Source: CADEEV01 sp032127875 (GTDB lineage Bacteria > Acidobacteriota > Vicinamibacteria > Fen-336). From it: DNA of 24,441 nucleotides. Positions within the stretch are counted from its first letter, which is position 1. Every line of letters starts with the position of its first letter. The stretch is taken from NCBI GenBank assembly GCA_032127875.1, contig JAQBHI010000115.1:1-24441 (forward strand), read 5' to 3'. Under the pieces are notes generated by a model. The model was not told the origin of the DNA. It saw nothing but the letters and a program-made list of their open reading frames with translations, and ran no database searches. Of this stretch, positions 6,403-13,980 are shown in pieces. The position numbers and the translations under genes were made by a program.

Positions 6403-6874
6403 GGACGGCGGCGAGCCAGGCCTCGCCATCTTTATCGAAGCGGGCCGGCTTGCGGCGGATCACGCCGTCAGGATCGACGAGCCAGTTCACAGGGATGCCG
6501 AGCCCGGTCGAGAGAAAGTGGCTCTCGACGAACTCCGGCGCCAGCAACACCGGGAAGGTCAGGCCGTACTTCTTCGCAAACCGCCTCGCATGCTGCGGCT
6601 TCTCGTCGATGCTGATCGACAGCACGATCACGTCCTCGCGGGCCGCGAGGCGCTCGTGGAGCTTCTGGACGAACGGCAGTTCGTCACGGCAGGGCGCGCA
6701 CCAGGTGGCCCACACGTTCACGAGTGCGGTCTTGCCCAGCAGGGCGGCGGGCGTCCAGGTCCGGCCTTGGAGGTCGGGAAGCGAGAAGGGGACGAGACGC
6801 GATTCGGTCTCGGCCGGCAAGCGTGGCGCCAGCAGTAGCACGAGCGCGAGGCCTGCGCCCAGGCCTCTGAGGAT
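6362..6874 (-). CDS. TlpA-like thiol-disulfide oxidoreductase (start uncertain)
   Basis: This exported thioredoxin-fold protein has the redox motif WATWCAPCRDELP, the SLPDLQGRTW entry of TlpA/ResA proteins and the PVNWLVDPDGVI strand with the cis-proline turn. It should act in the periplasm, reducing or protecting cysteines, for instance in cytochrome maturation. A hydrophobic export segment (RGLGAGLALVLLLAPRLPA) precedes the domain, but no ATG, GTG or TTG lies before it without entering the divergent Rieske gene. The first canonical codon upstream is GTG at 7021. Candidates in place are ATC 6874 and CTG 6862; GTG 6841 would cut the signal peptide. I give 6874 as the limit of the convincing sequence, not as a proven start. 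Confidence 0.8.
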   Translation of the reverse strand: MLRGLGAGLALVLLLAPRLPAETESRLVPFSLPDLQGRTWTPAALLGKTALVNVWATWCAPCRDELPFVQKLHERLAAREDVIVLSISIDEKPQHARRFAKKYGLTFPVLLAPEFVESHFLSTGLGIPVNWLVDPDGVIRRKPARFDKDGEAWLAAVLKQLEAPPAPLAR

Positions 6875-6907
6875 CCCGCGTGGGTTAGACTCTGATGAGA
6901 GGTGGCG

Positions 6908-7216
6908 ATGTCCGAGTTCGTGCGCGTGATCGACGCTGGCGAGCTGGCTCCTGGTTCCTGCCGCGAAGTGATGGCGGGTGGCAGGCCCGTGGCGCTGTTC
7001 AACGTCGGCGGCGCCTTCCACGCGCTCTCGAACCTGTGTCTTCACCGAGGCGGCCCGCTCGGCCAGGGCGTCCTGGATGGACCCGTGGTTCTCTGCCCCT
7101 GGCATGCCTGGACCTTCGATGTCACGACTGGCGTCAACACGGCCAACCCCGAACTGAAGGTGCAGAGGTTCGACGTGAAAATCGAGGACGGCCAGGTCCT
7201 CGTGAAGGTGGAGTAA
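6908..7216 (+). CDS. Rieske [2Fe-2S] ferredoxin-like protein
   Basis: The 102-residue soluble protein has a complete Rieske site: C44 and H46 in CLHRGGPL, C63 and H66 in CPWHAWTFD. It lacks a transmembrane anchor and resembles the small ferredoxin subunits of dioxygenases and nitrite reductase NirD-like proteins. It likely passes electrons in the cytoplasm, but no partner oxygenase or reductase is encoded nearby. ATG 6908 is preferred, with AGAGG at 6898-6902 as the ribosome site; GTG 6902 is two codons upstream. The gene is divergent from the TlpA-like gene and ends 15 bp before the convergent lipoprotein gene. Confidence 0.92.
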   Translation: MSEFVRVIDAGELAPGSCREVMAGGRPVALFNVGGAFHALSNLCLHRGGPLGQGVLDGPVVLCPWHAWTFDVTTGVNTANPELKVQRFDVKIEDGQVLVKVE

Positions 7217-7231
7217 GGACGCGCCGAGCCG

Positions 7232-8608
7232 CTAGGAACACGTCGTTCCGCCTGCCTCGTTGAAGCGGATGAGCAGTTCGCTGCGTGCGCGGGCGTACTC
7301 GGCCACCGCCAGATCAGTCTCGGGAGCCAGGTCGAGCTTGCGGCTGCGCACGAGTCCGGTCAGGTGGTCCAGGTACCGGATCAGGTAGCAGATGTCGCTC
7401 GCCGGGCCCCGGATCGGCGCTCCGTCGGCCACCACGTAGATGGGGCTCGTCTTCGCGAACGGGCTCATCGCGGAAAGCCAGACGCTGCGCGTGATCCCCA
7501 GCTTGACGCTTGCCGACTGGTGGCCGGGATCGAGCGCCACACTCGCTACCGGAGCGCCATTGGCCAGGATCTGCACTGTCTCCGCCAGGGGCGCCGCGGC
7601 CTCGATGTCGAGGCGGACGGTGCTACCGGAGCGCACCCGGAGCTCGTCACCGAGGATGAAGCCGTTGACACGCATGTCTAGGTGGTTGCCGGGTCCGCCG
7701 ACGACCACCGCGCTCCGGCCGTGCTTCAAGGCCTCGAGCCATCGCTCGTAGCTGATCTCGCCCTCGAGCCGGACATCCGTCCGCGGCGTCTGGTCGGCGA
7801 TGAAGTGGTGGATGCACGGGTAGTCGCTTCCGCCGGCGAGGGCCACACGCACGCCCGCGTTCTGGAGCGTGGTGAAGAGCTTGTCGGTGCCGGGATCGAC
7901 GGGCGGGCCGTCGTCACGCCTTTCGGTTTCGATGAAGCTCGCTCTCCCCAGCACGGCATCCGGGATGAAGTCCCACGGCATGCAGCACGCCACGGGTGGC
8001 CGGGGGAAGCTGCCGTCTGGGGGCCAGAACTGGCCGTGGGCCATGCCGACGACGCCGCGTGGCCCTTGTCCGAGCGCCCAGTCCGCGACCGGAATCCCGG
8101 AGTGCGGACTGTGGAAGGGATCGGGTGAGAAGCGGATCGAATTGAGGCCGAGCAGCAGTAGATGGCCGGAGTCGGCCGCAGGGAAAGCCGAGATTTCCAT
8201 GTCGTAGTGCAGGATGTTGCCGGGTCGCGAGGCCGGGTCGTCGCGGCCCGTGAAGTAGCCCTTGTCGTCATCGTAGCCGTCACCCCAGACGAGGGCCGCG
8301 GTCACCTGGGTTCCACGCGCGTTCGAAACCTCGAGCAACTCCTTCGGTGAGAGGTCCCCGCTGCAGCCGTGAGAGTGGATGTGGGGATCGCTCGAGACCC
8401 AGGAAGCCGGCAGCAAGCAGCTGCGCAGGCATCCATCCTGCTCGTTCGTGTTGCCGTCGTCGCATTCTTCCCCGGATTGCACGCGGGCATCGCCGCAGAC
8501 GCTAAGCTCGGGGGTCGGCGGCAGGCTCGCAGCGGGGGACGCGCACGCTGCCAGGCCCAGGAGGAGCAGGCTCGCTTGGGCGCGGATCCGTCTCAGGAGC
8601 GGCCCCAC
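7232..8608 (-). CDS. CehA/McbA-type PHP-domain metallohydrolase lipoprotein with a cysteine-rich repeat
   Basis: This 458-residue lipoprotein has a textbook lipobox, LAAC with C22 as the lipidated residue. A Myxococcus-type cysteine-rich repeat follows (about residues 38-66: CGDARVQSGEECDDGN ending CLRSC). The rest is a PHP-like domain as in CehA/McbA proteins: metal-binding DPHIHSH (H76, H78, H80), a GGSDYP block, and the beta-rich end with the LDMRVNGFILGD motif. Such proteins hydrolyse phosphoesters or related bonds; the true substrate is unknown. It should sit on the periplasmic or outer face of the envelope. The GTG start at 8608 overlaps the arsC end by 16 bp, so the two are probably co-translated. 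Confidence 0.85.
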   Translation of the reverse strand: MGPLLRRIRAQASLLLLGLAACASPAASLPPTPELSVCGDARVQSGEECDDGNTNEQDGCLRSCLLPASWVSSDPHIHSHGCSGDLSPKELLEVSNARGTQVTAALVWGDGYDDDKGYFTGRDDPASRPGNILHYDMEISAFPAADSGHLLLLGLNSIRFSPDPFHSPHSGIPVADWALGQGPRGVVGMAHGQFWPPDGSFPRPPVACCMPWDFIPDAVLGRASFIETERRDDGPPVDPGTDKLFTTLQNAGVRVALAGGSDYPCIHHFIADQTPRTDVRLEGEISYERWLEALKHGRSAVVVGGPGNHLDMRVNGFILGDELRVRSGSTVRLDIEAAAPLAETVQILANGAPVASVALDPGHQSASVKLGITRSVWLSAMSPFAKTSPIYVVADGAPIRGPASDICYLIRYLDHLTGLVRSRKLDLAPETDLAVAEYARARSELLIRFNEAGGTTCS

Positions 8609-9003
8609 TTCCTGGACTCGATCAACTGCTCGACGCGCCGCCGGATTTCATCGCGGATCTCGCGGAGCTTCTGGAGCGGCTGGCCCTTGGGGTCCGGGAG
8701 CGCCCAGTCCTCCATCTCTAGACCCGGCAGGTACGGGCATTCCTCCCCGCAGCCCATCGTGACGAGACAGCAGGATCCCGCGGCCAGCTCAGGCGTCAGA
8801 CGCTGCGGCTGCACCCCGGCGAGATCGAACCCCAGCTCGCCCATCGCCGCCGCCACCTCCGGGTGAACCCGCTCCGCCGGTGTCGTGCCGGCCGACAGCG
8901 CCTTGGCTCGCTTCGGATCCGCGAGGTGATTGAAGAACGCGGCAGCCATCTGGGAACGGCCCGCGTTGTGCCGACAAGCGAACACGACCTGATCGATCGG
9001 CAT
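8593..9003 (-). CDS. arsC: Arsenate reductase (thioredoxin-type, LMW phosphatase fold)
   Basis: The 136-residue protein has the LMW tyrosine phosphatase P-loop C10-RHNAG-R16-S, and the aspartate of the DPKG loop at D104. Additional cysteines C85 and C89 in MGCGEECP occupy the place of the redox pair of thioredoxin-coupled arsenate reductases, so reduction of arsenate to arsenite is the likely reaction. A protein phosphatase role cannot be excluded. ATG 9003 is used; a GTG lies one codon earlier. No arsenite pump or ArsR regulator is visible in the window. It is the first gene of a two-gene minus-strand operon with the PHP lipoprotein. Confidence 0.87.
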   Translation of the reverse strand: MPIDQVVFACRHNAGRSQMAAAFFNHLADPKRAKALSAGTTPAERVHPEVAAAMGELGFDLAGVQPQRLTPELAAGSCCLVTMGCGEECPYLPGLEMEDWALPDPKGQPLQKLREIRDEIRRRVEQLIESRKWGRS

Positions 9004-9052
9004 CACGGCGAGATTGGTGCAGACATGGATCTCATCGAAGCTCGCCTGAACA

Positions 9053-9058
9053 AGTATA
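9053..9058 (-). promoter_or_regulatory. Possible -10 element upstream of arsC
   Basis: TATACT on the minus strand (five of six matches to consensus) lies about 50 bp before the arsC start. No good -35 hexamer is found at 16-18 bp. It is the only strong -10-like sequence in the gap before arsC. Confidence 0.3.
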
Positions 9059-9165
9059 ACCGGGCCGCTGCACCAGATTTGCTCGGGGCGGAGCGAGGCG
9101 CGGAGCGGCGGGGGGGAGCCCCAAGGGCGCGGGCGGTGCTCGGCTTCGGTAACCTCCCGCCCTAC

Positions 9166-9290
9166 CTACGCCGGCTTGACGGGTTCACCGGGGCGGGGAA
9201 GCCTGGGAGAGACGGTCATGCTGAAATAGCAGACCTGGTTGCGGCCCGCAGCCTTGGCCGCGTAGAGCCGCTCGTCAGTAAAGCCGCACA
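9166..9290 (-). pseudogene. Remnant: C-terminal tail of a GGDEF (diguanylate cyclase) protein
   Basis: The minus strand from about 9290 reads FTDERLYAAKAAGRNQV, then CYFSMTVSPRLPRPG and a TAG at 9166-9168. The string 'A/T-D-x-x-L-Y-x-A-K-x-x-G-R-N-x-V' is the conserved end of GGDEF domains. The GGDEF signature and everything upstream are missing, and the sequence above 9290 in this frame shows no similarity, so only the tail remains. Together with the arsC promoter region it accounts for the gap 9007-9360, in which I see no other gene. Confidence 0.65.
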
Positions 9291-9360
9291 GGCCTGTCAA
9301 GTGGACTTTTCCAGAGGCCTGTGGACAAAATCGAGGTTTGGAGGACTCGTACTCAATCCC

Positions 9361-11538
9361 ATGAACTGCTTGACCTTGTTCTGCCTCGTGCTGATCCCGG
9401 CGGCCTCTTTGGCCGCCCAGCAGCCTGCCCCGAGCCCTTCCCCGTCGCCCGCGCCCCTGCCGGCCGGGACGCCAACCTTCGCGGCGGGCGTCGAGCAGGT
9501 CATCGTGGACACCGTCGTCGTGGACAAGAAGGGGATGCCAATCAAGGGCCTGACGCAGGCCGACTTCACAGTGCTCGAGGACGGCAAGCCGCAGGAGATC
9601 GTGAGCTTCGAGTCCGTCGAGCTCCCCGCGGCGCCTGCGGCCAAACCCACGGCGAGGCCGATCATCTCCTCCAACCAGCGCCGCGAGGATCGCACCGGGC
9701 GGACCTTCATTCTGGTCTTCGACGACATCCAGATGACGCGTTTCCAGGGCATCCAGGCGAAGGCCGCCGCGGCCTCGTTCTTGAAGACTGGGGTTCGCGA
9801 AGGCGATCGCGTCTCGCTAGTCGCAACCGGCGGCGGCGCCTGGTGGAGCACTCGGATGGAAGCGGGCAAGGAGGAGTTGATCAACCTGCTGAAGCGCCTG
9901 GATGGCCGGCTGCAGCCCGAGTTCGGCCCCGAGCGGATGTCGGACTACGAGGCCATGCGCATCCAGGTCTACAACGACATGGACGTGATGGGCCGCGTGT
10001 CACGCCGCTTCGAGAGCCTGGGCGCGTCGCCGAGCCAGGGGCGCGGACGCGGCGGCAGCAACACCCTGGGCGACCCGCTGGTACGCGGCCGCGCCTCCGA
10101 GATGTACTTCAAGTCAGTCAGTCGCAACCGCATCACGCTCGAGGTGATGCGCCGCGTGCTCGACTCCCTCCAGGCGACGAAGGGCCGCAAGTCGATGATC
10201 CTCGTCTCGCAGGGCTTCATCTACGATCCCAACCTCTCTGAGTTCAAGGACGTCGTGCAGGCCTCGCGCCGCGGCAACACGGCGATCTACTTCGTCGACA
10301 GCCGCGGTCTCACTGGCCTCTCGGACTTCTACTCCGCCGAGTTCGGAGGCTCCGGCACCGACAACCAGGACCTCGGCTCGGCGCTGCTCGACACCGCGCA
10401 GGCTTCTGAAGGCGCCGAGAGCCTCGCTTCGGACACCGGCGGCTTCACGGTCAAGAACACGAACGACCTGGCCGCCGCGATCGGCCGCATCGCGAGCGAG
10501 ACGCAGAGCTACTACCTGATCGGGTACAACCCGACGAACACCAAGCAGGACGGGCGTTTCCGCAAGATCCAGGTGAAGGTTCCGCGAAAGGGGACCAACG
10601 TCCGCGCGCGCAAGGGTTATTACGCACCGCTCGATGGCAAGTCGGGAAGGCCGAGCAAGCCCGGGGAGAACGATCCCGCCATCCAGGAGGCCCTCGATTC
10701 GCCCTTCGAGCTCGACCGCGTCCCGATCCGGATGACCGCCTACGCCTTCGACGAGGCGCTGCTCGGAAAACTCAACGCGCTGGTCGCGGCCGACGTGGAC
10801 ATCCGCGGTTTCGCGTTCGAAGAGGCCGAAGGCCGCTTCGTCGACTCGCTCGAATTTCTGATGGTCGTCGCGCATCGGGAAACCGGAGAGTTCTTTCAGT
10901 ACAACCAGAAGATCGAGATGAAGCTGCTCCCGAAGACCAAGGAGAAGCTCGATCAGACGTGGTTCTCGATGTCGCGCGACTTCGAGCTGGCTCCCGGCGG
11001 CTATCAGGCGAAGCTGGTGGTGCGCGACAAGAACAGCGGTCGCGTCGGGACCGTGATCCACGAGTTCGACGTGCCCGACCCGGCCGAGTTTCGCGCCTCG
11101 ACCCTGAACCTGACCGACGCGCTCGATGTGACGAGCGAGGTTGCCGCTTCGGGCGCGCCGCGGCCGTCCTTTCTCGCGCGCCGCGAATTCCCGTCGGGTG
11201 TCACGCTGTACGCGCAGTTCTCGGTCTACGGCGCCGAGAGGGACAAGACTTCGGGCATGCCACAGGCCAGCGCCGGTTACGACATCATGGACGCCGATGG
11301 CCTGCCGCGCGCACGCGTGAATCCAACCGTCATCAATCCGACCTCGCTGGGCAAGCTCTCACGGCTGGTCGGCACACCGCTCGAGCGTTACGAACCTGGC
11401 GTCTACGAGTTCGTCCTGAACATCAAGGACGAGATTGCGGTTAAGAGCATCCAGATTCGCCAGCAGTTCACGGTCGTGGCGCCGCCCGCTGTGGCGTCCA
11501 CGGCCGCCGCCGCCGCGCCGAGTCCGAGCTCGCCCTAA
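9361..11538 (+). CDS. Exported VWFA-domain protein, acidobacterial type
   Basis: The 725-residue protein opens with a signal peptide (MNCLTLFCLVLIPAASLAAQ) and a proline-rich linker (QPAPSPSPSPAPLP). An N-terminal beta domain follows (VIVDTVVVDKKGMPIKGLT, DFTVLEDGKPQEIVSFE), the hallmark opening of the VWFA-related proteins expanded in Acidobacteriota. A VWFA domain comes next (about residues 115-420) with FILVFDDIQMT at the metal site, which is degenerate against D-x-S-x-S, and a late SYYLIGYNPTN strand. The C-terminal 300 residues are beta-rich and end in an alanine/proline tail. The role is unknown, probably extracellular adhesion or protein assembly. GGAGG near 9338 is far from the ATG. 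Confidence 0.88.
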   Translation: MNCLTLFCLVLIPAASLAAQQPAPSPSPSPAPLPAGTPTFAAGVEQVIVDTVVVDKKGMPIKGLTQADFTVLEDGKPQEIVSFESVELPAAPAAKPTARPIISSNQRREDRTGRTFILVFDDIQMTRFQGIQAKAAAASFLKTGVREGDRVSLVATGGGAWWSTRMEAGKEELINLLKRLDGRLQPEFGPERMSDYEAMRIQVYNDMDVMGRVSRRFESLGASPSQGRGRGGSNTLGDPLVRGRASEMYFKSVSRNRITLEVMRRVLDSLQATKGRKSMILVSQGFIYDPNLSEFKDVVQASRRGNTAIYFVDSRGLTGLSDFYSAEFGGSGTDNQDLGSALLDTAQASEGAESLASDTGGFTVKNTNDLAAAIGRIASETQSYYLIGYNPTNTKQDGRFRKIQVKVPRKGTNVRARKGYYAPLDGKSGRPSKPGENDPAIQEALDSPFELDRVPIRMTAYAFDEALLGKLNALVAADVDIRGFAFEEAEGRFVDSLEFLMVVAHRETGEFFQYNQKIEMKLLPKTKEKLDQTWFSMSRDFELAPGGYQAKLVVRDKNSGRVGTVIHEFDVPDPAEFRASTLNLTDALDVTSEVAASGAPRPSFLARREFPSGVTLYAQFSVYGAERDKTSGMPQASAGYDIMDADGLPRARVNPTVINPTSLGKLSRLVGTPLERYEPGVYEFVLNIKDEIAVKSIQIRQQFTVVAPPAVASTAAAAAPSPSSP

Positions 11539-11540
11539 TC

Positions 11541-11730
11541 CAGCGGAGGGCAGCCGGCAGCGCAGTGGCGTCGCGTTCGCGAAGCCGCCATCGAGCAACG
11601 TCGGCGCGTTGGGCGCGTACCCGGGGATCACTGCAAGGCTGATTGCATGCATGACAGCCACGACGAGCGGGATCGCGACGACCAGGCCGATCAGGACGTA
11701 TCCGAGCGCGTTTGGCTGCAGCGCCGCGGA
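11541..11730 (-). pseudogene. Decayed partial copy of the pilin-like gene at 13977-15068
   Basis: Three collinear minus-strand blocks match the pilin-like gene. The first (about 11653-11730) encodes ALQPNALGYVLIGLVVAIP, against ALQSNALVYVLIGLVVAIP in the intact gene. The second (about 11575-11630) encodes IPGYAPNAPTLLDGGFAN, against IPGYAPGAPTFLDASFAS. The third (11543-11569) matches the last codons of the intact gene at about 25 of 27 bases but in a shifted frame. The central pilin part between blocks one and two is deleted. There is no zinc ribbon, no start codon and no intact C-terminus, so this is a relic of a duplication, lying between the TPR gene and the VWFA gene. Confidence 0.75.
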
Positions 11731-11735
11731 AATCG

Positions 11736-13481
11736 TTACCGCACGAACGTGTAGGCGACTCCAAGTGGGAACGGTGAGGTACCGGGATAGAGTGCGCGGC
11801 CCTCGGTCAGTAGGGAAGCGGCGACTTGGGTCGTCGTGAACGGGAGGCTGCATTCAGCCGACGCCGCCAGAGGACCGCTGACCACGAAGTCCTGGACGAA
11901 ATTGGCGGGTGAGCCGCCTCGAAAGAGGATGTTGATGCAGGCTGCCGAGGAGTTAGCGCCAAAGAAGTCTACCCTGATGAACGCGGGCCTCCTGAAGTCA
12001 ATAGAGGTACGGTTCACGATTTCCTGGACGGTCAGCAGCATCGTCAGGGATCCTCGACTGAGCGAGACCTGACTCCCTTGGGGCGGCACGCTGCTCCTGA
12101 AGATCACGTTGTAACTCAATGCAGGTCCCAGGGCGCGGGCCTCACCCACGGGGTCACCACCCAAGGTCAGCGCTGGCACCGCTATCGCGCCAAGAGCGCC
12201 TCCCGTGACCAGCGCTGCTGTGCGCGCCGACAAGTCGAAGGCCCCGATGTCCCCGCTGGTGCCGCGGCTGCTGAAGCCGGGAGGTACGGTCTTCCTTTCC
12301 TTCCGCGCCGTTCCCGGTGGCCTCTCCACCATCAACCCGGTGGCCTCCGCGAGAGACGGCGCCAACTCGCTCTCCGGACACTTCTCGGCGCGCTCGACGA
12401 CCGTCGTCGAGTACTCGGGGGTCCTGGTCGGCGCGGCTGTGCGGTCCACGGCCTCGATGTAGTACGCGAAGCTGTGCAGCCACTTCGGCTTCGGCAAGAG
12501 CCCGACGTGCAGGGCGCCCTCCAAGCGAAGCGGCACCGCGTACCAGCCGTCCTTCGGGTCGCTACGAAAGCGAACCCAGGCCCGTTCCACGCTTTCGGTT
12601 GGCCCGATCCTGGCTTCTACCCGCGGGAACCGAGAAGCCAGGGTGCAGCCGAGCGCAGCGTGTTCTATCGAAAGCTTCGAGTCATCGGCCGCCGCCACGG
12701 ACGGCGCCGGGACCGGCGGGCTCGCTGGAGCGATCGGCGCCGGGGGCTTGCGTGCCTCGATGTCCTTCTTCATCTGGGGCGCCACATCGAAGCCCGCTTT
12801 CTCCGCCTCTGCAGCCTGCTGCCTGGCCTTGTCCCAGTCGGCAAGCCCCATGTAGACGACGGCGAGGTTGTTGTGCGCCTCACCGTACTGCGGGCGCGCC
12901 TCGAGCGCATCCAGATACTCGCGCTCAGCCTCCCTCAGCAGCGCGTTTCTGAGGTACGCTGTTCCCAAGGCGAACGAGATTTCCGCAGGGACCGTCGGCC
13001 GCGGAAGCTCCAGCCGCCGCTGCACCTCCAGTCCACGGAGCCGTGCCTCGAGTCTCGTGATGTCGGTCTGGCGGGTAGCATCGTTCAGCGCCTCGATCCG
13101 GCGGATCAAGTCCCTCAAGTCCTGGATCTCGTCTTGAATCTGCAGGTCGGAAGCCGCCGCTTCAGTCGCGCGACGTTGCGCGTCCTCCAGGCGGATCGTC
13201 TTGCAGGCCGTCAAGGCCTGGACGGCTTCAGCGTAGCGCCGCGTCGCCATGTAGGTTTGGCCGAGAGCGCAGTGGGCTGCGGCGAAGCGCTCATCGACCC
13301 GGATGGCTGCCTTGAAGGACTCCTCCGCGGCGCGAGAGTCTTCGGCCCTGAGCGCTTCCTGCCCGGAGTGGAACAAGGCCGCTGCCCTCTGACGATCACC
13401 CGGCCTCGGCTCCTGCCCGCGCAATTCCCCGCCTGCACCGGCGCAGAGCGTCAGAACAATGCATAGGACGCTTCGGTTCAC
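11736..13481 (-). CDS. Exported TPR-repeat protein of unknown function
   Basis: The 581-residue protein begins with a signal peptide (MNRSVLCIVLTLCAGAGG). Residues about 30-105 hold two TPR units (AAALFHSGQEALRAEDSRA; FAAAHCALGQTYMATRRYAE). A helical, probably coiled-coil stretch follows (LQIQDEIQDLRDLIRRIEAL), then further TPR units (ISFALGTAYLRNALLREAE; AHNNLAVVYMGLADWDKA). After a proline/alanine linker, the C-terminal half is beta-rich with a predicted hydrophobic segment (TAALVTGGALGAIAVPALTL). It is likely an envelope scaffold. GTG 13481 has GGAG 8 nt upstream. It follows the fulvocin-like gene on the same strand with a 157-bp gap that contains a hairpin. Confidence 0.8.
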   Translation of the reverse strand: MNRSVLCIVLTLCAGAGGELRGQEPRPGDRQRAAALFHSGQEALRAEDSRAAEESFKAAIRVDERFAAAHCALGQTYMATRRYAEAVQALTACKTIRLEDAQRRATEAAASDLQIQDEIQDLRDLIRRIEALNDATRQTDITRLEARLRGLEVQRRLELPRPTVPAEISFALGTAYLRNALLREAEREYLDALEARPQYGEAHNNLAVVYMGLADWDKARQQAAEAEKAGFDVAPQMKKDIEARKPPAPIAPASPPVPAPSVAAADDSKLSIEHAALGCTLASRFPRVEARIGPTESVERAWVRFRSDPKDGWYAVPLRLEGALHVGLLPKPKWLHSFAYYIEAVDRTAAPTRTPEYSTTVVERAEKCPESELAPSLAEATGLMVERPPGTARKERKTVPPGFSSRGTSGDIGAFDLSARTAALVTGGALGAIAVPALTLGGDPVGEARALGPALSYNVIFRSSVPPQGSQVSLSRGSLTMLLTVQEIVNRTSIDFRRPAFIRVDFFGANSSAACINILFRGGSPANFVQDFVVSGPLAASAECSLPFTTTQVAASLLTEGRALYPGTSPFPLGVAYTFVR

Positions 13482-13543
13482 GTGGATTGCTCCGTCGGAA
13501 CTCCTCCTCGCCGGAGACCTTGTCAGCGACGCCCAGATGATGA

Positions 13544-13581
13544 CCGGCGGATCGGAATTGTGCGGAGCACCGATCCGCCGG
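13544..13581 (-). terminator. 12-bp perfect hairpin between the fulvocin-like gene and the TPR gene
   Basis: CCGGCGGATCGG (13544-13555) and CCGATCCGCCGG (13570-13581) are exact reverse complements around a 14-nt loop. It lies about 58 bp past the stop of the fulvocin-like gene, read on the minus strand, and before the TPR gene. Only a weak T-rich stretch (TCATCATCT) follows, so it may be a terminator or attenuator, or a protein-binding palindrome. Its position suggests it limits read-through into the TPR gene. Confidence 0.5.
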
Positions 13582-13638
13582 CCGCGTCACGGTCAAGCAG
13601 TCCCGCTGCACCGCGACCGTCAAAGCGCCGCTCACATT

Positions 13639-13980
13639 CTACAGGAGACACCGCTCATTGCACTGGTCCGCGCCACCCGGGCCGCACCCGGAGGCTGTCA
13701 CGCTGCAGGCAGCGATCTTGCACGTCCTCGGGGCCGTGCAATCGGCGTCCGTGGCGCAGTTGCAGTTCGGCAGAAGCCGTCCGTCCGGAGCCGGGCCGAG
13801 AGACTCGAAGATCTCGATGGCTTCATTGCGAGTGAACTCCTCACGGACGCGGTTGCGCCAGCCTTCTGGGAAAGTCCTTCCGCTGTCGTAGAGCTCGGGT
13901 GTTACGAGTGCGATGGCCTCGTTCACCAAGGCCCCTTGGGCCGCGCTGAGCGGACGCGCCGCGACGTCTTGGAGGTTCAT
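13639..13980 (-). CDS. Fulvocin C-like cysteine-rich small protein (putative bacteriocin)
   Basis: The 113-residue product has two parts. Residues 1-70 are helical and charged (LSAAQGALVNEAIALVTPEL, WRNRVREEFTRNEAIEIFE), with no signal peptide. The last 43 residues carry eight cysteines at 73, 75, 81, 87, 92, 99, 107 and 111 (NCNCATDADC, GCGPGGADQC). The spacing CxC-x5-C-x5-C-x4-C-x6-C-x7-C-x3-C closely follows that of fulvocin C, the four-disulfide Myxococcus fulvus bacteriocin, as I recall its sequence, including the GCG-G motif. An N-terminal helical domain with this tail is the layout of fulvocin C-related proteins. ATG 13980 overlaps the stop of the pilin-like gene (ATGA), so the two are translationally coupled. 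Function as a toxin is inferred. Confidence 0.72.
   Translation of the reverse strand: MNLQDVAARPLSAAQGALVNEAIALVTPELYDSGRTFPEGWRNRVREEFTRNEAIEIFESLGPAPDGRLLPNCNCATDADCTAPRTCKIAACSVTASGCGPGGADQCNERCLL

Noticed and set aside
9053..9060. TATAAC on the plus strand as a promoter for the VWFA gene
   Set aside because: It is about 300 bp from the ATG and has no -35. The overlapping minus-strand TATACT in front of arsC is the better fit.
12643..13137. Small plus-strand frames inside the TPR gene
   Set aside because: They are antisense to TPR repeats and have alanine/serine-rich low-complexity translations without motifs or ribosome sites.
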